Source: an uncultured Dongia sp. (lineage in GTDB: Bacteria; Pseudomonadota; Alphaproteobacteria; Dongiales; Dongiaceae). Taken from it: 41,321 nt of DNA. Under the pieces are notes generated by a model that saw nothing but the letters and a program-made list of their open reading frames with translations, had not been told where the DNA came from and did no database searches. The stretch spans positions 1 to 41,321 of the forward strand of contig NZ_CAKZGO010000039.1 in the NCBI RefSeq assembly GCF_936916975.1, in the 5' to 3' direction. The number at the start of each line of letters is the position of its first letter. Positions within the stretch are counted from its first letter, which is position 1. The position numbers were made by a program, and so were the translations under genes. This document shows, piece after piece, positions 23,685 to 32,325 of this stretch.

Positions 23685-24707
23685 CTAGAATCCCACGGTC
23701 AGGTTGATGTTGGCGAATTTCGCCGCGTCGTCCTGGCCTTCGAATTCCTGGGTGCGGTAGGTGAAGCCGGCATCGAGCTTGATCGAATTCGACCAGAACA
23801 ACGCCACGCCGCCGGTGATGTCGCCGACGAAGATTTCCTTGTCGACCGAGCGGCTGTCGCGGAAAGTGTTGCCGTCCAGAAAGATGTTCTGGGCGACGGC
23901 GCGACCTTGGGTTCCGACATAGACGTAAAAGCCGAACGGGTCTTCGAGATAATCGGCGTTGAAGTAGCTGGTGCCAGACAGCGACGGCCGGATGCGGTTG
24001 GGGCCGTAATCGGCTTCGAGATTGCGGCCGAAGCGCAGCATGGTGCCGATTTCGCCATAAGTCATGACATTGCCCAGCGTGACGCCGGCTTCAGGAATGG
24101 CGTCGATGGCAAAGCCACCGACCAGCGGCTGGATGAAGCGGTATTTCCGCTCATAGCTCAGCATCAGGCCGGGTTCGTTGTGAATCTGGTGGTCCCACCC
24201 TTCAGCATCATCGACGCCGATGAACTGATGCCAGTCATTCTGCGCCGGCCGTGCCTGCGCCGCGGGCCCAACGATGCCGATGAGCAGTTCGAGATTATCG
24301 AGCCTGCGGCGATCCGTGTCCTGCACCCAGCTCACGCCGCCATAGGTCCAGCCGGCATAGGGACGGTCGTCGGGATCGGGATTCTCGACGCTGGTATCTT
24401 CGGGGGTGAAGATGCTCTGCCCGAAGATGATCTGGTAGCGCCGCGAGACTTCGGCGCCCGTATCGAACAGGCCGATATTGGCAAACCCGTCAAAGGGTGC
24501 CGCCCAGCCGCTCTCCGCTGCGACATCGGGGCCGAGATAGTTGAACTCGAAACCCTGTGTGTAGGCTTGGTCGTCGTTGAAATAGATCGAATCGTTTTCC
24601 TCGGTCAGCGTCACGCGACCGAAATCGTCGGCCTGGGCGGCGTGGGCGATGAAGAGCGCCGCCGTCACAGCCAGAGGGCGCAGCAAGCGGAAGGGGAATT
24701 GAGGCAT
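23685..24707 (-). CDS. lpxR: LpxR-like lipid A 3'-O-deacylase, outer membrane
   Basis: A 340-residue outer membrane beta-barrel of the LpxR (DUF2219) family. A signal peptide covers about residues 1-26. Family motifs are TLTEENDSIYFNDDQAYTQG, DDRPYAGWTYGGVSWVQDTD, RRLDNLELLIGIVGPAAQA and GWDHQIHNEPGLMLSYER. The His and Glu of the last motif and the Asp of END correspond to catalytic positions known from Salmonella LpxR. It ends in Phe, as outer membrane proteins do. LpxR removes the 3'-acyloxyacyl group from lipid A. It stands alone; a degenerate EcfG-like site lies 46 bases upstream. Confidence 0.87.
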   Translation of the reverse strand: MPQFPFRLLRPLAVTAALFIAHAAQADDFGRVTLTEENDSIYFNDDQAYTQGFEFNYLGPDVAAESGWAAPFDGFANIGLFDTGAEVSRRYQIIFGQSIFTPEDTSVENPDPDDRPYAGWTYGGVSWVQDTDRRRLDNLELLIGIVGPAAQARPAQNDWHQFIGVDDAEGWDHQIHNEPGLMLSYERKYRFIQPLVGGFAIDAIPEAGVTLGNVMTYGEIGTMLRFGRNLEADYGPNRIRPSLSGTSYFNADYLEDPFGFYVYVGTQGRAVAQNIFLDGNTFRDSRSVDKEIFVGDITGGVALFWSNSIKLDAGFTYRTQEFEGQDDAAKFANINLTVGF

Positions 24708-24752
24708 TTTTTCTCGACAGAATGATCGGGATGAGAAGGAAGCTCACACCTA

Positions 24753-24777
24753 AACCTTCAGCCGGCACAAAAGTTCC
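24753..24777 (-). promoter_or_regulatory. Degenerate EcfG-like promoter upstream of lpxR
   Basis: Minus strand: GGAAC (24777-24773), 16-base spacer, GGTT (24756-24753). One mismatch in the -10 from the CGTT consensus. The position, 46 bases before the ATG, is suitable, but the match could be chance. Confidence 0.3.
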
Positions 24778-24853
24778 GGCGGGTGGTCAGTTGCCCGTCA
24801 GATAGCCCGAGCGCCCTGAAATTAGCAATTCACATCAACGTGCTGTGCCAATC

Positions 24854-27800
24854 TCACCCATGCGGCGAAGACGCTAGCGGGACCGCTTCCGGGATATTCT
24901 TGGGCTTCTTGGCGAAGCGCCGCACGACGACATAGAAAGCCGGGGTGAAGATCAGGCCAAAGAAGGTGACGCCGATCATGCCGTAGAACACCGCCGTCCC
25001 CAGCGATTGGCGCATTTCGGCCCCCGCCCCCTTGGCCAACACCAAAGGCAACACACCCAGGATGAAGGCGAAGGAGGTCATCAGGATCGGCCGAAGGCGC
25101 GATTGGGCGGCCTGCGTCGCCGCGGCAAAGCGATCGACGCCCTCATCCTCCGCCTGCTTGGCGAATTCGACGATCAGAATCGCGTTCTTGGCGGCAAGGC
25201 CAATGAGAACGACGAAGCCGACCTGGGCCAGGATGTTGACCTCGATGTGGCGGAACAGCAGGCCGCTTACCGCGGCCAGCAGGCACATCGGCACGATCAG
25301 CACCACCGAGAGCGGCAGCGACCAGCTTTCATACTGTGCCGCCAGCACCAGGAACACGAACACCACGGCGGCGCCGAAGACCAGCAGCCCGGTATTGCCG
25401 GCCAGCTTCTGCTGGTAGGCAAGCTCGGTCCATTCGAAGCCGAAGCCGTCGGGCAGGTTGGCGGCGGCGAGTTTTTCCATTTCCTCCAGCCCGTAGCTGG
25501 CCGAATAGCCTGGGGCCGTACTGCCCTGAATTTCGACAGCGGGATAGAGATTGTAGCGCGGGACACGGTAAGGGCCGGTCATGTCATCGAAGGCCGCTAC
25601 GGAGCCCAACGGGACCATGTCGCCGGCTGCATTGCGAGTCTTGAGATTGGCGATGTCGTGGAGACTCTGCCGGAACGAGCCGTCGGCCTGCGCCGTCACC
25701 CGATAGGTGCGTCCGAGATAGTTGAATTCGTTGACGAAACTGGACCCGACATAGACCTCCAGCGTCTGGAAGACATCGTCCGCCGAAACGCCCAGCATCT
25801 CTGCCTTGGCACGGTCGATATCGGCATAGATCTTTGGCGTCTTGGTGTTGAACAGGGAGAATACGCCCATGAGGCCCGGTGTCTGGTTTGCCGGCCCGAT
25901 GATGCCGTGCATGGCATCCTCCAACGCCTGCAGGCCACGGCCGCGGCGGTCCTGCACCATCATCTTGAAACCGCCGGCATTGCCGATGCCACGGACGGGC
26001 GGCGGCGCGATGACGATGATAAAAGCTCCCTGCACCGCACCGAGGTTCTTCTGCAGCCTTTGCGTCATCACGTCGGCACTGAGGCCCATGGCGGCACGCT
26101 CCGCGAAGGGAAGCATCGGCACGAAGATGGCACCGGCATTGGGTGCGTTGGTGAAGGTGGCGCCATCGAAGCCGGCAAACTGCACGGCGTGAGCGACACC
26201 CTCGGTCTCCTGGATGATCTTTGCGGCCTGCCGTACCACCTCGTCGGTCCGTGCCAGCGAGGACCCCGGCGGCAATTGGAGGACGGTGATGAGATAGCCC
26301 TGGTCCTGCTGCGGAATGAAACCGGTCGGCGCCCGGTTGAACTGCCAGCCGGTCAAGGCAATAAGGCCGGCATAGACAATCAGCATCAGCACCGATAGGC
26401 GGACGAGGCGCCGGGTCAGGCTGCCGTACCCACCCGACAGTCGATCGAAGACCGCGTTGAAGCCACCGAAGAAGCCTCGGACGCCACGGGTGAGGATATT
26501 GCCGCGCGGCGGATGATGATCATGCGGCTTGAACAGTACGGCGCAAAGCGCCGGGCTCAAGGTCAGCGACACAAAACAGGAAATGAGCGTGGCGGCAGTG
26601 ATGGTGACCGCGAATTGCCGGAAGAACTGGCCGGAAATGCCCGTGATGAAGGCCGCCGGCACGAACACCGCGGTCAGCACCAATGCGATGGCGACGAGCG
26701 CGCCACCCACCTCGTCCATGGTTCGCTTGGTCGCCTCCCGGGGCTTGAGGCCGAGGCGCAGATTGCGTTCCACGTTCTCGACCACGACGATGGCGTCGTC
26801 GACGACGATACCGACCGCCAGCACCAGTCCGAACAGGGAAAGATTGTTCAACGAATAGCCGAGAGCGGCGAGCACGCTGAACGTGCCCACCAGCGAAACC
26901 GGAATGGCCAGGATCGGGATGAGCGAGGCGCGCCAGCTCTGCAGGAAGAGGATGACGACGATCACGACAAGGATCACCGCTTCGTAAATCGTCTTGATCA
27001 CCTCTTGCACCGATTCGGCGATGAATTCGGTGGGGTTGTAAACGACGCTGTGCTTGAGGCCGACCGGGAAACTCTTGGAGAGTTCCGTCATTGTCTTCAG
27101 CACGGTTTCCGCCGTGGCCAGCGCGTTCGATCCGGGTCGCTGGAAGATCAGCAACGCCACCGCCTGGCGGTCATCGAGATAACTGTTCGTGCTGTAATCC
27201 AGGGCGCCGATCTCGACCCGGCCTAAATCGCGGACGCGCGTAATGCTGCCATTGGGCTCAGCCTTGACCACGACATTGCCGAACTGGCGCGCATCCGTGA
27301 GGCGCCCCAGGGTCTCGATATTGAGCTGGAAGGCACCCGGAATCGGCACCGGGGGCTGGTTGAGGACGCCGGCTGCCACCTGGACGTTTTGCGCCTGGAG
27401 TGCAGCGACCACTTCACCGGCCGTGAGATTGCGCGCGGCGATCTTTTCGGGATCGAGCCAGACGCGCATCGAATAGTCGCGCGCGCCAAAAATGCGCACG
27501 TCACCGACGCCGTCGAGGCGCGCCAACACGTCCTTGATCTGCAGGGTGGCGTAGTTCGACATGTAAAGCTGGTCGCGCGATTCATCCGGCGAGGTGAGAT
27601 GGATCACCATCATCAGATCCGGCGAATTCTTGCGCACCGTGACGCCGATGCGGCGCACCTCTTCCGGTAGGCGCGGTTCCGCCGCAGAGACGCGGTTCTG
27701 CACCAGCACCTGGGCGATGTCGAGATTGGTGCCGAGCTTGAAGGTCGCGGTTACCACCAGATTGCCGTCGGCAGTCGCCTGCGACGTCAAATACAGCATG

Positions 27801-28027
27801 TTCTCGACGCCGTTGATTTCCTGCTCGAGCGGAGTTGCCACCGTGTTGCTGACCACTTCGGCGGAAGCGCCGGGGTAACTCGCCCGTACCTCGATGGTCG
27901 GCGGTGCGATTTCGGGATATTGCGCGACCGGCAGGGTGAAGTAGGCCGCAGCACCCACCAGGGTGATGAACACCGAAAGGACCGTCGCGAAGATCGGGCG
28001 ATCGATGAAGAAATGTGAGAAGCGCAT
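24854..28027 (-). CDS. RND efflux pump inner membrane transporter (HAE1 family), first pump
   Basis: A 1057-residue RND transporter of the hydrophobe/amphiphile family (AcrB/MexF type), full length. It starts MRFSHFFIDRPIFATVLSVF, has two large periplasmic loops and twelve expected membrane helices. The proton-relay segment GIVVDDAIVVVENVERN in TM4 carries the Asp pair. The C-terminal half has LAAQYESWSLPLSVVLIVPM and GLAAKNAILIVEFAKQAEDE. It should export drugs or other amphiphiles by proton antiport together with the adaptor encoded 12 bases upstream. No outer membrane factor gene is adjacent. It is homologous to the pump at 33546-36713 but clearly diverged, so not a recent duplication. Confidence 0.94.
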   Translation of the reverse strand: MRFSHFFIDRPIFATVLSVFITLVGAAAYFTLPVAQYPEIAPPTIEVRASYPGASAEVVSNTVATPLEQEINGVENMLYLTSQATADGNLVVTATFKLGTNLDIAQVLVQNRVSAAEPRLPEEVRRIGVTVRKNSPDLMMVIHLTSPDESRDQLYMSNYATLQIKDVLARLDGVGDVRIFGARDYSMRVWLDPEKIAARNLTAGEVVAALQAQNVQVAAGVLNQPPVPIPGAFQLNIETLGRLTDARQFGNVVVKAEPNGSITRVRDLGRVEIGALDYSTNSYLDDRQAVALLIFQRPGSNALATAETVLKTMTELSKSFPVGLKHSVVYNPTEFIAESVQEVIKTIYEAVILVVIVVILFLQSWRASLIPILAIPVSLVGTFSVLAALGYSLNNLSLFGLVLAVGIVVDDAIVVVENVERNLRLGLKPREATKRTMDEVGGALVAIALVLTAVFVPAAFITGISGQFFRQFAVTITAATLISCFVSLTLSPALCAVLFKPHDHHPPRGNILTRGVRGFFGGFNAVFDRLSGGYGSLTRRLVRLSVLMLIVYAGLIALTGWQFNRAPTGFIPQQDQGYLITVLQLPPGSSLARTDEVVRQAAKIIQETEGVAHAVQFAGFDGATFTNAPNAGAIFVPMLPFAERAAMGLSADVMTQRLQKNLGAVQGAFIIVIAPPPVRGIGNAGGFKMMVQDRRGRGLQALEDAMHGIIGPANQTPGLMGVFSLFNTKTPKIYADIDRAKAEMLGVSADDVFQTLEVYVGSSFVNEFNYLGRTYRVTAQADGSFRQSLHDIANLKTRNAAGDMVPLGSVAAFDDMTGPYRVPRYNLYPAVEIQGSTAPGYSASYGLEEMEKLAAANLPDGFGFEWTELAYQQKLAGNTGLLVFGAAVVFVFLVLAAQYESWSLPLSVVLIVPMCLLAAVSGLLFRHIEVNILAQVGFVVLIGLAAKNAILIVEFAKQAEDEGVDRFAAATQAAQSRLRPILMTSFAFILGVLPLVLAKGAGAEMRQSLGTAVFYGMIGVTFFGLIFTPAFYVVVRRFAKKPKNIPEAVPLASSPHG

Positions 28028-28039
28028 GTGCTGGCGCCG

Positions 28040-29299
28040 TCAGTTCGCGGTCACGGCTTCGATCTTGCCGGCCGTCGGCGCCACCTTGGCCCCCGGTCGC
28101 GCCCGCAGCAACCCGTCAATGACGATCTCGTCATCGCCGGTCAACCCCTCGCGCACCACGCGAAGACCCTCGATCAAGGGACCGGGCCGGATGACCCGCG
28201 GCTCCACCACGCCATCGGCTTTCACGATCATGACAATTTTCTGGGATTGATCGGATAGAATGGCGCTGTCGGGAATGAGGACCGCCTTATAGAGGTCGGA
28301 TCCGGGAATACGGATGCGGCCGAACTGGCCCGGCGTGATGAGAAGGCCGGCGTTGGGAAAGATGGCGCGGGCGCGAATGGTGCCCGTGGTACGGTCGACT
28401 TCGTTGTTGACGAAATCCATGCTGCCCGCCAGCGACCACACTTTTTCATCGGTCAGATGCGCGGAGACTTTGAGCTTCTCGTCGCGCGCCGAGGTAAGCC
28501 TGCCGGAAGCTGCCGCGCGTTGATACGCGAGGAAGTCGGCCTCGCTCACGTCGAAGCTGAAATGGATCGGGTCAAGCGAAACGATCGAAGCAAGCGGCAT
28601 GGCACCACCGCCATCGCCACCGGTGATCAAATTGCCGACGCTTACCTTGTGATTGCCGATACGGCCGGACATGGGCGCCAGCACGCGGGTGAAACTCAGG
28701 TTGAGTTTGGCCGAAGCAATGGCGGCGTTAGCGACCTCGGCATCGGCGGATGCGCTCAGCATTTCCTGCGTGCGTTCATCGAACGTGCTTTGCGAAACGA
28801 AGTCGGCCTTCTTCAGCTTGTCGGCACGTTCCAACTGCTGCTTGGCGAGATCGACGCGCGCCTGGGCGGAATTGAGTGCCGCCTGCGCCGAGGTCAGGGT
28901 GATTTCAAACGGGCGCGGATCGATGACGAAGAGCAGGTCGCCTTCCTTGACGATCTGCCCGTCAGTAAAGTGAATCGATTCCAGATAACCGCTGACACGG
29001 GCGCGGATTTCGACAGAATCGACGGCTTCAAACTGTCCGGTGAATTCGTCCCATTCCACGATTTCCTTGACCAACGGCTTGGCGGTCGTCACCGGTGCAG
29101 GCGCCGCCGGTGCTGCCGCGGCCGACTGGACCGCAGCACCTTCGTAATGCTGGAAATACCAATAGCCGCCGCCAAAAACCACGGCCCCGATCAGCAACGC
29201 GGTCAGTAACCAGCGCGGATTGCGCGGCGGATGCGGCGGAATCGGCGGCAAGGTTTCGGGTGCTACATACGGATTAGGTGCGCTAGCTTGATCCGACAT
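28040..29299 (-). CDS. RND efflux periplasmic adaptor, first pump
   Basis: A 419-residue membrane fusion protein. The start at 29299 (MSDQASAPNPYVAPETLPPI) lies after a GGGGGCAG stretch. A Pro-rich cytoplasmic head is followed by a membrane anchor (about 30-50, WLLTALLIGAVVFGGGYWYF), not a lipobox. The lipoyl-type segment EFTGQFEAVDSVEIRARVSG, then YLESIHFTDGQIVKEGDLLF and VIDPRPF, is typical of MexE/AcrA adaptors, followed by a helical hairpin and beta-barrel. It connects the inner membrane pump to an outer membrane channel encoded elsewhere. No regulator gene lies next to this pair. Confidence 0.92.
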   Translation of the reverse strand: MSDQASAPNPYVAPETLPPIPPHPPRNPRWLLTALLIGAVVFGGGYWYFQHYEGAAVQSAAAAPAAPAPVTTAKPLVKEIVEWDEFTGQFEAVDSVEIRARVSGYLESIHFTDGQIVKEGDLLFVIDPRPFEITLTSAQAALNSAQARVDLAKQQLERADKLKKADFVSQSTFDERTQEMLSASADAEVANAAIASAKLNLSFTRVLAPMSGRIGNHKVSVGNLITGGDGGGAMPLASIVSLDPIHFSFDVSEADFLAYQRAAASGRLTSARDEKLKVSAHLTDEKVWSLAGSMDFVNNEVDRTTGTIRARAIFPNAGLLITPGQFGRIRIPGSDLYKAVLIPDSAILSDQSQKIVMIVKADGVVEPRVIRPGPLIEGLRVVREGLTGDDEIVIDGLLRARPGAKVAPTAGKIEAVTAN

Positions 29300-29453
29300 A
29301 CTGCCCCCATATCTCACCTGACCCATCATCATCTCAGGCAAGCGTCGCGCGAGTCAATCCGATCAAGGACCTAGGTGACCCGTGCCCTGGATATTACCGC
29401 CGCAATCATCCACACAGAAGCGAGGGTTAAAGATTTCCGCTAAAGGGCGACCG

Positions 29454-29960
29454 TCACAATCGGCCTAGATAGTCGAGTTTACCGATCTCAACGCCGTTAT
29501 GCCGCAGGATGTCGTAGGCGGTGGCAATGTGGAAAAAGAAATTCGGCAGGACGAAATTGAACAGATAATCGGCGCCGGTGAAATTGGCCTCGCGCGTGCC
29601 CAGGTTGAGCGTGATCATGCGGTCTTCGGCGCCTGCCAATTGCGCTTCCGTAACAGCGCGCAGGAATGTCACGGTCTTGGCGATGCGGGCCTGCAATTCG
29701 GGAAACGTCTTCTCGGTATCAGCGAAGCTGGGGTTTTCGATGCCGGCCAGCCGTGCGGCACAGCCCTTGGCGCTGTCCGAGGCAAGATGCACCTGGCGAA
29801 AAAGCGGGTGCATGTCCGGCGCCAACCGCGCGCCCGTGAAGATAGCGGGATCGATGTTGCGCGCCGCCGCATGGGCCTCCGCCTTCGCCAGAACGGCGCC
29901 AAGATTTTCGAAGGCCCGGATCAGGACCGGAATCGAGGCGCGATAGATCGACAGGCTCAT
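29454..29960 (-). CDS. DUF1993 family protein
   Basis: A 168-residue DUF1993 protein, the usual length, starting MSLSIYRASIPVLIRAFENL. Family features are the helical region LAKAEAHAAARNIDPAIFTG, then ARLAPDMHPLFRQVHLASDS, and the C-terminal segment FVLPNFFFHIATAYDILRHN. The fold is a four-helix bundle related to DinB/YfiT proteins. Function is unknown. It lies 110 bases downstream of the MexS-like oxidoreductase gene on the same strand and may be co-transcribed with it. The ribosome site is weak. Confidence 0.87.
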   Translation of the reverse strand: MSLSIYRASIPVLIRAFENLGAVLAKAEAHAAARNIDPAIFTGARLAPDMHPLFRQVHLASDSAKGCAARLAGIENPSFADTEKTFPELQARIAKTVTFLRAVTEAQLAGAEDRMITLNLGTREANFTGADYLFNFVLPNFFFHIATAYDILRHNGVEIGKLDYLGRL

Positions 29961-30051
29961 GGCAGGGCTTTCTTCTGAGGTTTTTGCGAGGGGCGACTCT
30001 GGAGGATCAGGCCAGAATCGGCGAGGATCGGACGATGTCGGCGGCAGCAGG

Positions 30052-30080
30052 CGACTTATATCCTGTCGACTTATATCCTG
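30052..30080. repeat. Short tandem duplication at the oxidoreductase stop codon
   Basis: CGACTTATATCCTG occurs twice (30052-30065 and 30067-30080) with one T between. On the minus strand the second copy contains the stop codon of the oxidoreductase gene; the first copy is downstream of it. A 15-base slip duplication is the simplest origin. Confidence 0.9.
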
Positions 30081-31090
30081 ATGACCACGCGGCCGAGAGA
30101 GGGGAAGGCTTCAAGATGGCGATGCGCCTCGACGAATTCGTCGAAGGCGAAGGTGCGGTCAATGATCGGGCGCAGCAGGCCCTGCGCCGTCATGCGGTTG
30201 ATTTCTTCGAGCGCCGCCTTGACGGCGACGTCGTCGGCCTTGATGCCGAGTTCCGAATGTCCGGTAAAATCCAACAAGGAAAAACGGTGAAACTGGAGAT
30301 GTTTGCGAAACGCCGCCCAGGCCGGGAAGGCCGTGTCGTTGCCGCCATCCAGCCCATACAGAATAAGCTTGCCGCAGGGTGCTGCCACATCGCCCAGGAG
30401 CGCCATCTGATGCCCGCCGCAACCATCGACCACGACCTCGACACCCTTGGTATGGGTGAAATTGCCGACGGCGAGGCTGAGATCCTGCTCCTCGGTAAGC
30501 ACGACCTTGTCGGCACCGAGCTTGATCAGCGCGTCATGGGGTTCGGCCGTGCGCGTCGCCGCCACCACATGGGCGCCAAGGGCCTTGGCCATCTGCACCA
30601 TGGCACCGCCGATGCAGCGCGCCGCTTCCGTCACCAGGACGGTCTGGCCGGATTTGAGGCGGGCAAGATTGGCCAGCGCAAAATAGGCGCTCAGCGCCGG
30701 GGTGTAGTGCGTGGCGGCTTCGGTCGCGGTAAATTCGTTGGTGGCCGGATAGCGCGTCAACGCCTCGCGCGGCATCAGCACATGATCGCCATAGGCCGGA
30801 TAGCGGTTCGGGGTATGCGCCTTGAAGCTCGCGACCTTGTCGCCTATGTCGAGGTCGTCGACACCTTCACCGATCGCCTCAACCTCGCCAGCCACCTCAG
30901 ACCCGATGCCAGCCGGCAAGTTGGCCTGTTCGGTCGCCAGATTTTGACGCCACAGGACGTCTTCCCAGCTGACCCCAATAGCCTCTGCCCGAATAAGGAC
31001 TTCACCAGCGGCCGGTTTTGGGGTCGGCACCTCTTCACATGTGAGTACTTCAGCCTCACCAAAGCGGTGGAAGCGGATCATTCGGGACAT
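30071..31090 (-). CDS. mexS: MexS-like MDR oxidoreductase
   Basis: A 339-residue medium-chain dehydrogenase/reductase. It starts MSRMIRFHRFGEAEVLTCEE at 31090 with a GAGG site six bases upstream. The GroES-like N-terminal domain lacks the usual catalytic zinc Cys-His set (SWEDVLWRQNLATEQ), and the Rossmann domain has GQTVLVTEAARCIGGAMVQM in place of a strict GxGxxG. It is divergent from a MexT-like LysR gene that is followed by a MexE/MexF-like pump, exactly as mexS (a quinone-oxidoreductase-like gene) lies in Pseudomonas aeruginosa. There MexS is thought to remove a metabolite or redox signal sensed by MexT. That role is inferred from gene order. Confidence 0.8.
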   Translation of the reverse strand: MSRMIRFHRFGEAEVLTCEEVPTPKPAAGEVLIRAEAIGVSWEDVLWRQNLATEQANLPAGIGSEVAGEVEAIGEGVDDLDIGDKVASFKAHTPNRYPAYGDHVLMPREALTRYPATNEFTATEAATHYTPALSAYFALANLARLKSGQTVLVTEAARCIGGAMVQMAKALGAHVVAATRTAEPHDALIKLGADKVVLTEEQDLSLAVGNFTHTKGVEVVVDGCGGHQMALLGDVAAPCGKLILYGLDGGNDTAFPAWAAFRKHLQFHRFSLLDFTGHSELGIKADDVAVKAALEEINRMTAQGLLRPIIDRTFAFDEFVEAHRHLEAFPSLGRVVIRI

Positions 31091-31188
31091 ACGCAACCTC
31101 GGCGACAGCGCCAGCAACAAAAGCGCCCTGGGACATTCCTGGGACTATGACGCAGTTCATATCTAAGGCCGACAGAGAGCCATAACTA

Positions 31189-31212
31189 TTCACCCCGGTC
31201 GATAGTTGTCAT
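31189..31212 (+). promoter_or_regulatory. Candidate MexT box in the mexS-mexT control region
   Basis: TTCA-N5-GTCGAT-N4-GTCAT resembles the MexT binding consensus ATCA-N5-GTCGAT-N4-ACYAT as I recall it from P. aeruginosa. The central GTCGAT is exact and there are three mismatches outside it. It lies about midway between the divergent mexS-like and mexT-like genes. Confidence 0.5.
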
Positions 31213-31287
31213 GCCCGAATCTGATAAGAGTGTTGGAATGATCGCCGCATCCGGGCATTATTTTGCACTGCAACCACGGATTACCTG

Positions 31288-32205
31288 ATGAACCGAAACG
31301 ATTTGCGGCGCATCGACTTCAATTTGCTGATCGTGTTCGAAACGCTGATGCATGAGCGGAGCGTGACCAAGACGGCGGAGAAATTGTTCCTGGGCCAGCC
31401 GGCGATCAGTGCCGCGCTGGTGCGATTGCGTACCCTTTTCAATGACGAATTGTTCGTCCGCACCGGCCGCAGCATGGAGCCGACCACCCGTGCGCTGGAG
31501 ATCTTCAGCCTGCTGACCCCGGCCCTCGATTCCATCTCGACAGCGCTCAGCACCTCGCAGGAATTCGACCCGGCCACCGCCACCAATACCTTCCGCGTCG
31601 GCCTTTCCGACGACGTCGAATTCAGCCTGCTGCCCCTGCTGTTGCGCAGGCTGCGGGTCGAGGCGCCGGGCGTCATCCTGGTGGTGCGCCGGGTCAATTA
31701 CCTGCTGGCGCCGGGCATGCTGGCCTCGGGGGAGATCTCTGTGGCGGTCAGTTATCTCGACGAATTGCCGGCCAATGCCAAGAAAAAGACCGTGCGCCGC
31801 ATTCGCGCCAAGATGCTGCGTGCCGATACCGCGCCGGGCAAGTTGACCCTGGATGAATATTGCGCGCGGCCCCATGCGATCGTGTCTTTCGCCGGTGACC
31901 TCAATGGTTATGTGGACAATGAACTGGCCAAGATTGGCCGGACGCGGAAGGTGGTCTTGGCCGTCCCCCAGTTCAACGGGCTGGGCAGCCTGCTCGCCGG
32001 CACCGATATCCTCACCACCGTGCCGGATTATACGGCCCAGTTCCTGGCGGCGAGCGGCGGCTTGCGGATCGAGGAGCATCCGCTGAGCCTGCCGCCCGGC
32101 AGCCTGTCGATGGCCTGGCGGGGCGCCCAGGACAATGATCCGGCTGAAAAATGGCTGCGGTCGCGCATCACCATGTTCGTGGGCGATGAGGAAACATCAG
32201 GCTAG
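31288..32205 (+). CDS. mexT: MexT-like LysR-family regulator
   Basis: A 305-residue LysR regulator of the NodD/MexT/LeuO type, which have the N-terminus LRRIDFNLLIVFETLMHERS. The winged helix is SVTKTAEKLFLGQPAISAAL followed by VRLRTLFNDELFVRTGR. The effector domain follows (FRVGLSDDVEFSLLPLLLRR). In P. aeruginosa MexT activates mexEF-oprN and mexS in response to redox, nitrosative or antibiotic stress. Here it sits between a divergent MexS-like gene and a downstream MexE/MexF-like pump, so activation of that pump is the natural inference. The gap to mexE (32206-32325) holds a palindrome suitable for a LysR protein. Its own ribosome site is weak. Confidence 0.85.
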   Translation: MNRNDLRRIDFNLLIVFETLMHERSVTKTAEKLFLGQPAISAALVRLRTLFNDELFVRTGRSMEPTTRALEIFSLLTPALDSISTALSTSQEFDPATATNTFRVGLSDDVEFSLLPLLLRRLRVEAPGVILVVRRVNYLLAPGMLASGEISVAVSYLDELPANAKKKTVRRIRAKMLRADTAPGKLTLDEYCARPHAIVSFAGDLNGYVDNELAKIGRTRKVVLAVPQFNGLGSLLAGTDILTTVPDYTAQFLAASGGLRIEEHPLSLPPGSLSMAWRGAQDNDPAEKWLRSRITMFVGDEETSG

Positions 32206-32223
32206 CCTTCAGTTTTCCTCCAC

Positions 32224-32242
32224 ATATCACTCTCAGTGATAT
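32224..32242. promoter_or_regulatory. LysR-type palindrome upstream of the mexE-like gene
   Basis: ATATCACT-CTC-AGTGATAT is a perfect inverted repeat with 8-base arms. It contains ATC-N9-GAT, the core recognised by NodD-type LysR proteins, and part of a MexT box (ATCA-N5-nnnGAT). It ends about 84 bases upstream of the mexE-like ATG. Confidence 0.6.
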
Positions 32243-32325
32243 TCATCTTCACCTCGTTCTATTCGCTCCTGGTGCTGCACCTGCGCACATTGCCCCGATA
32301 TTAGAATCATTCGTCGGAGCTGAGC

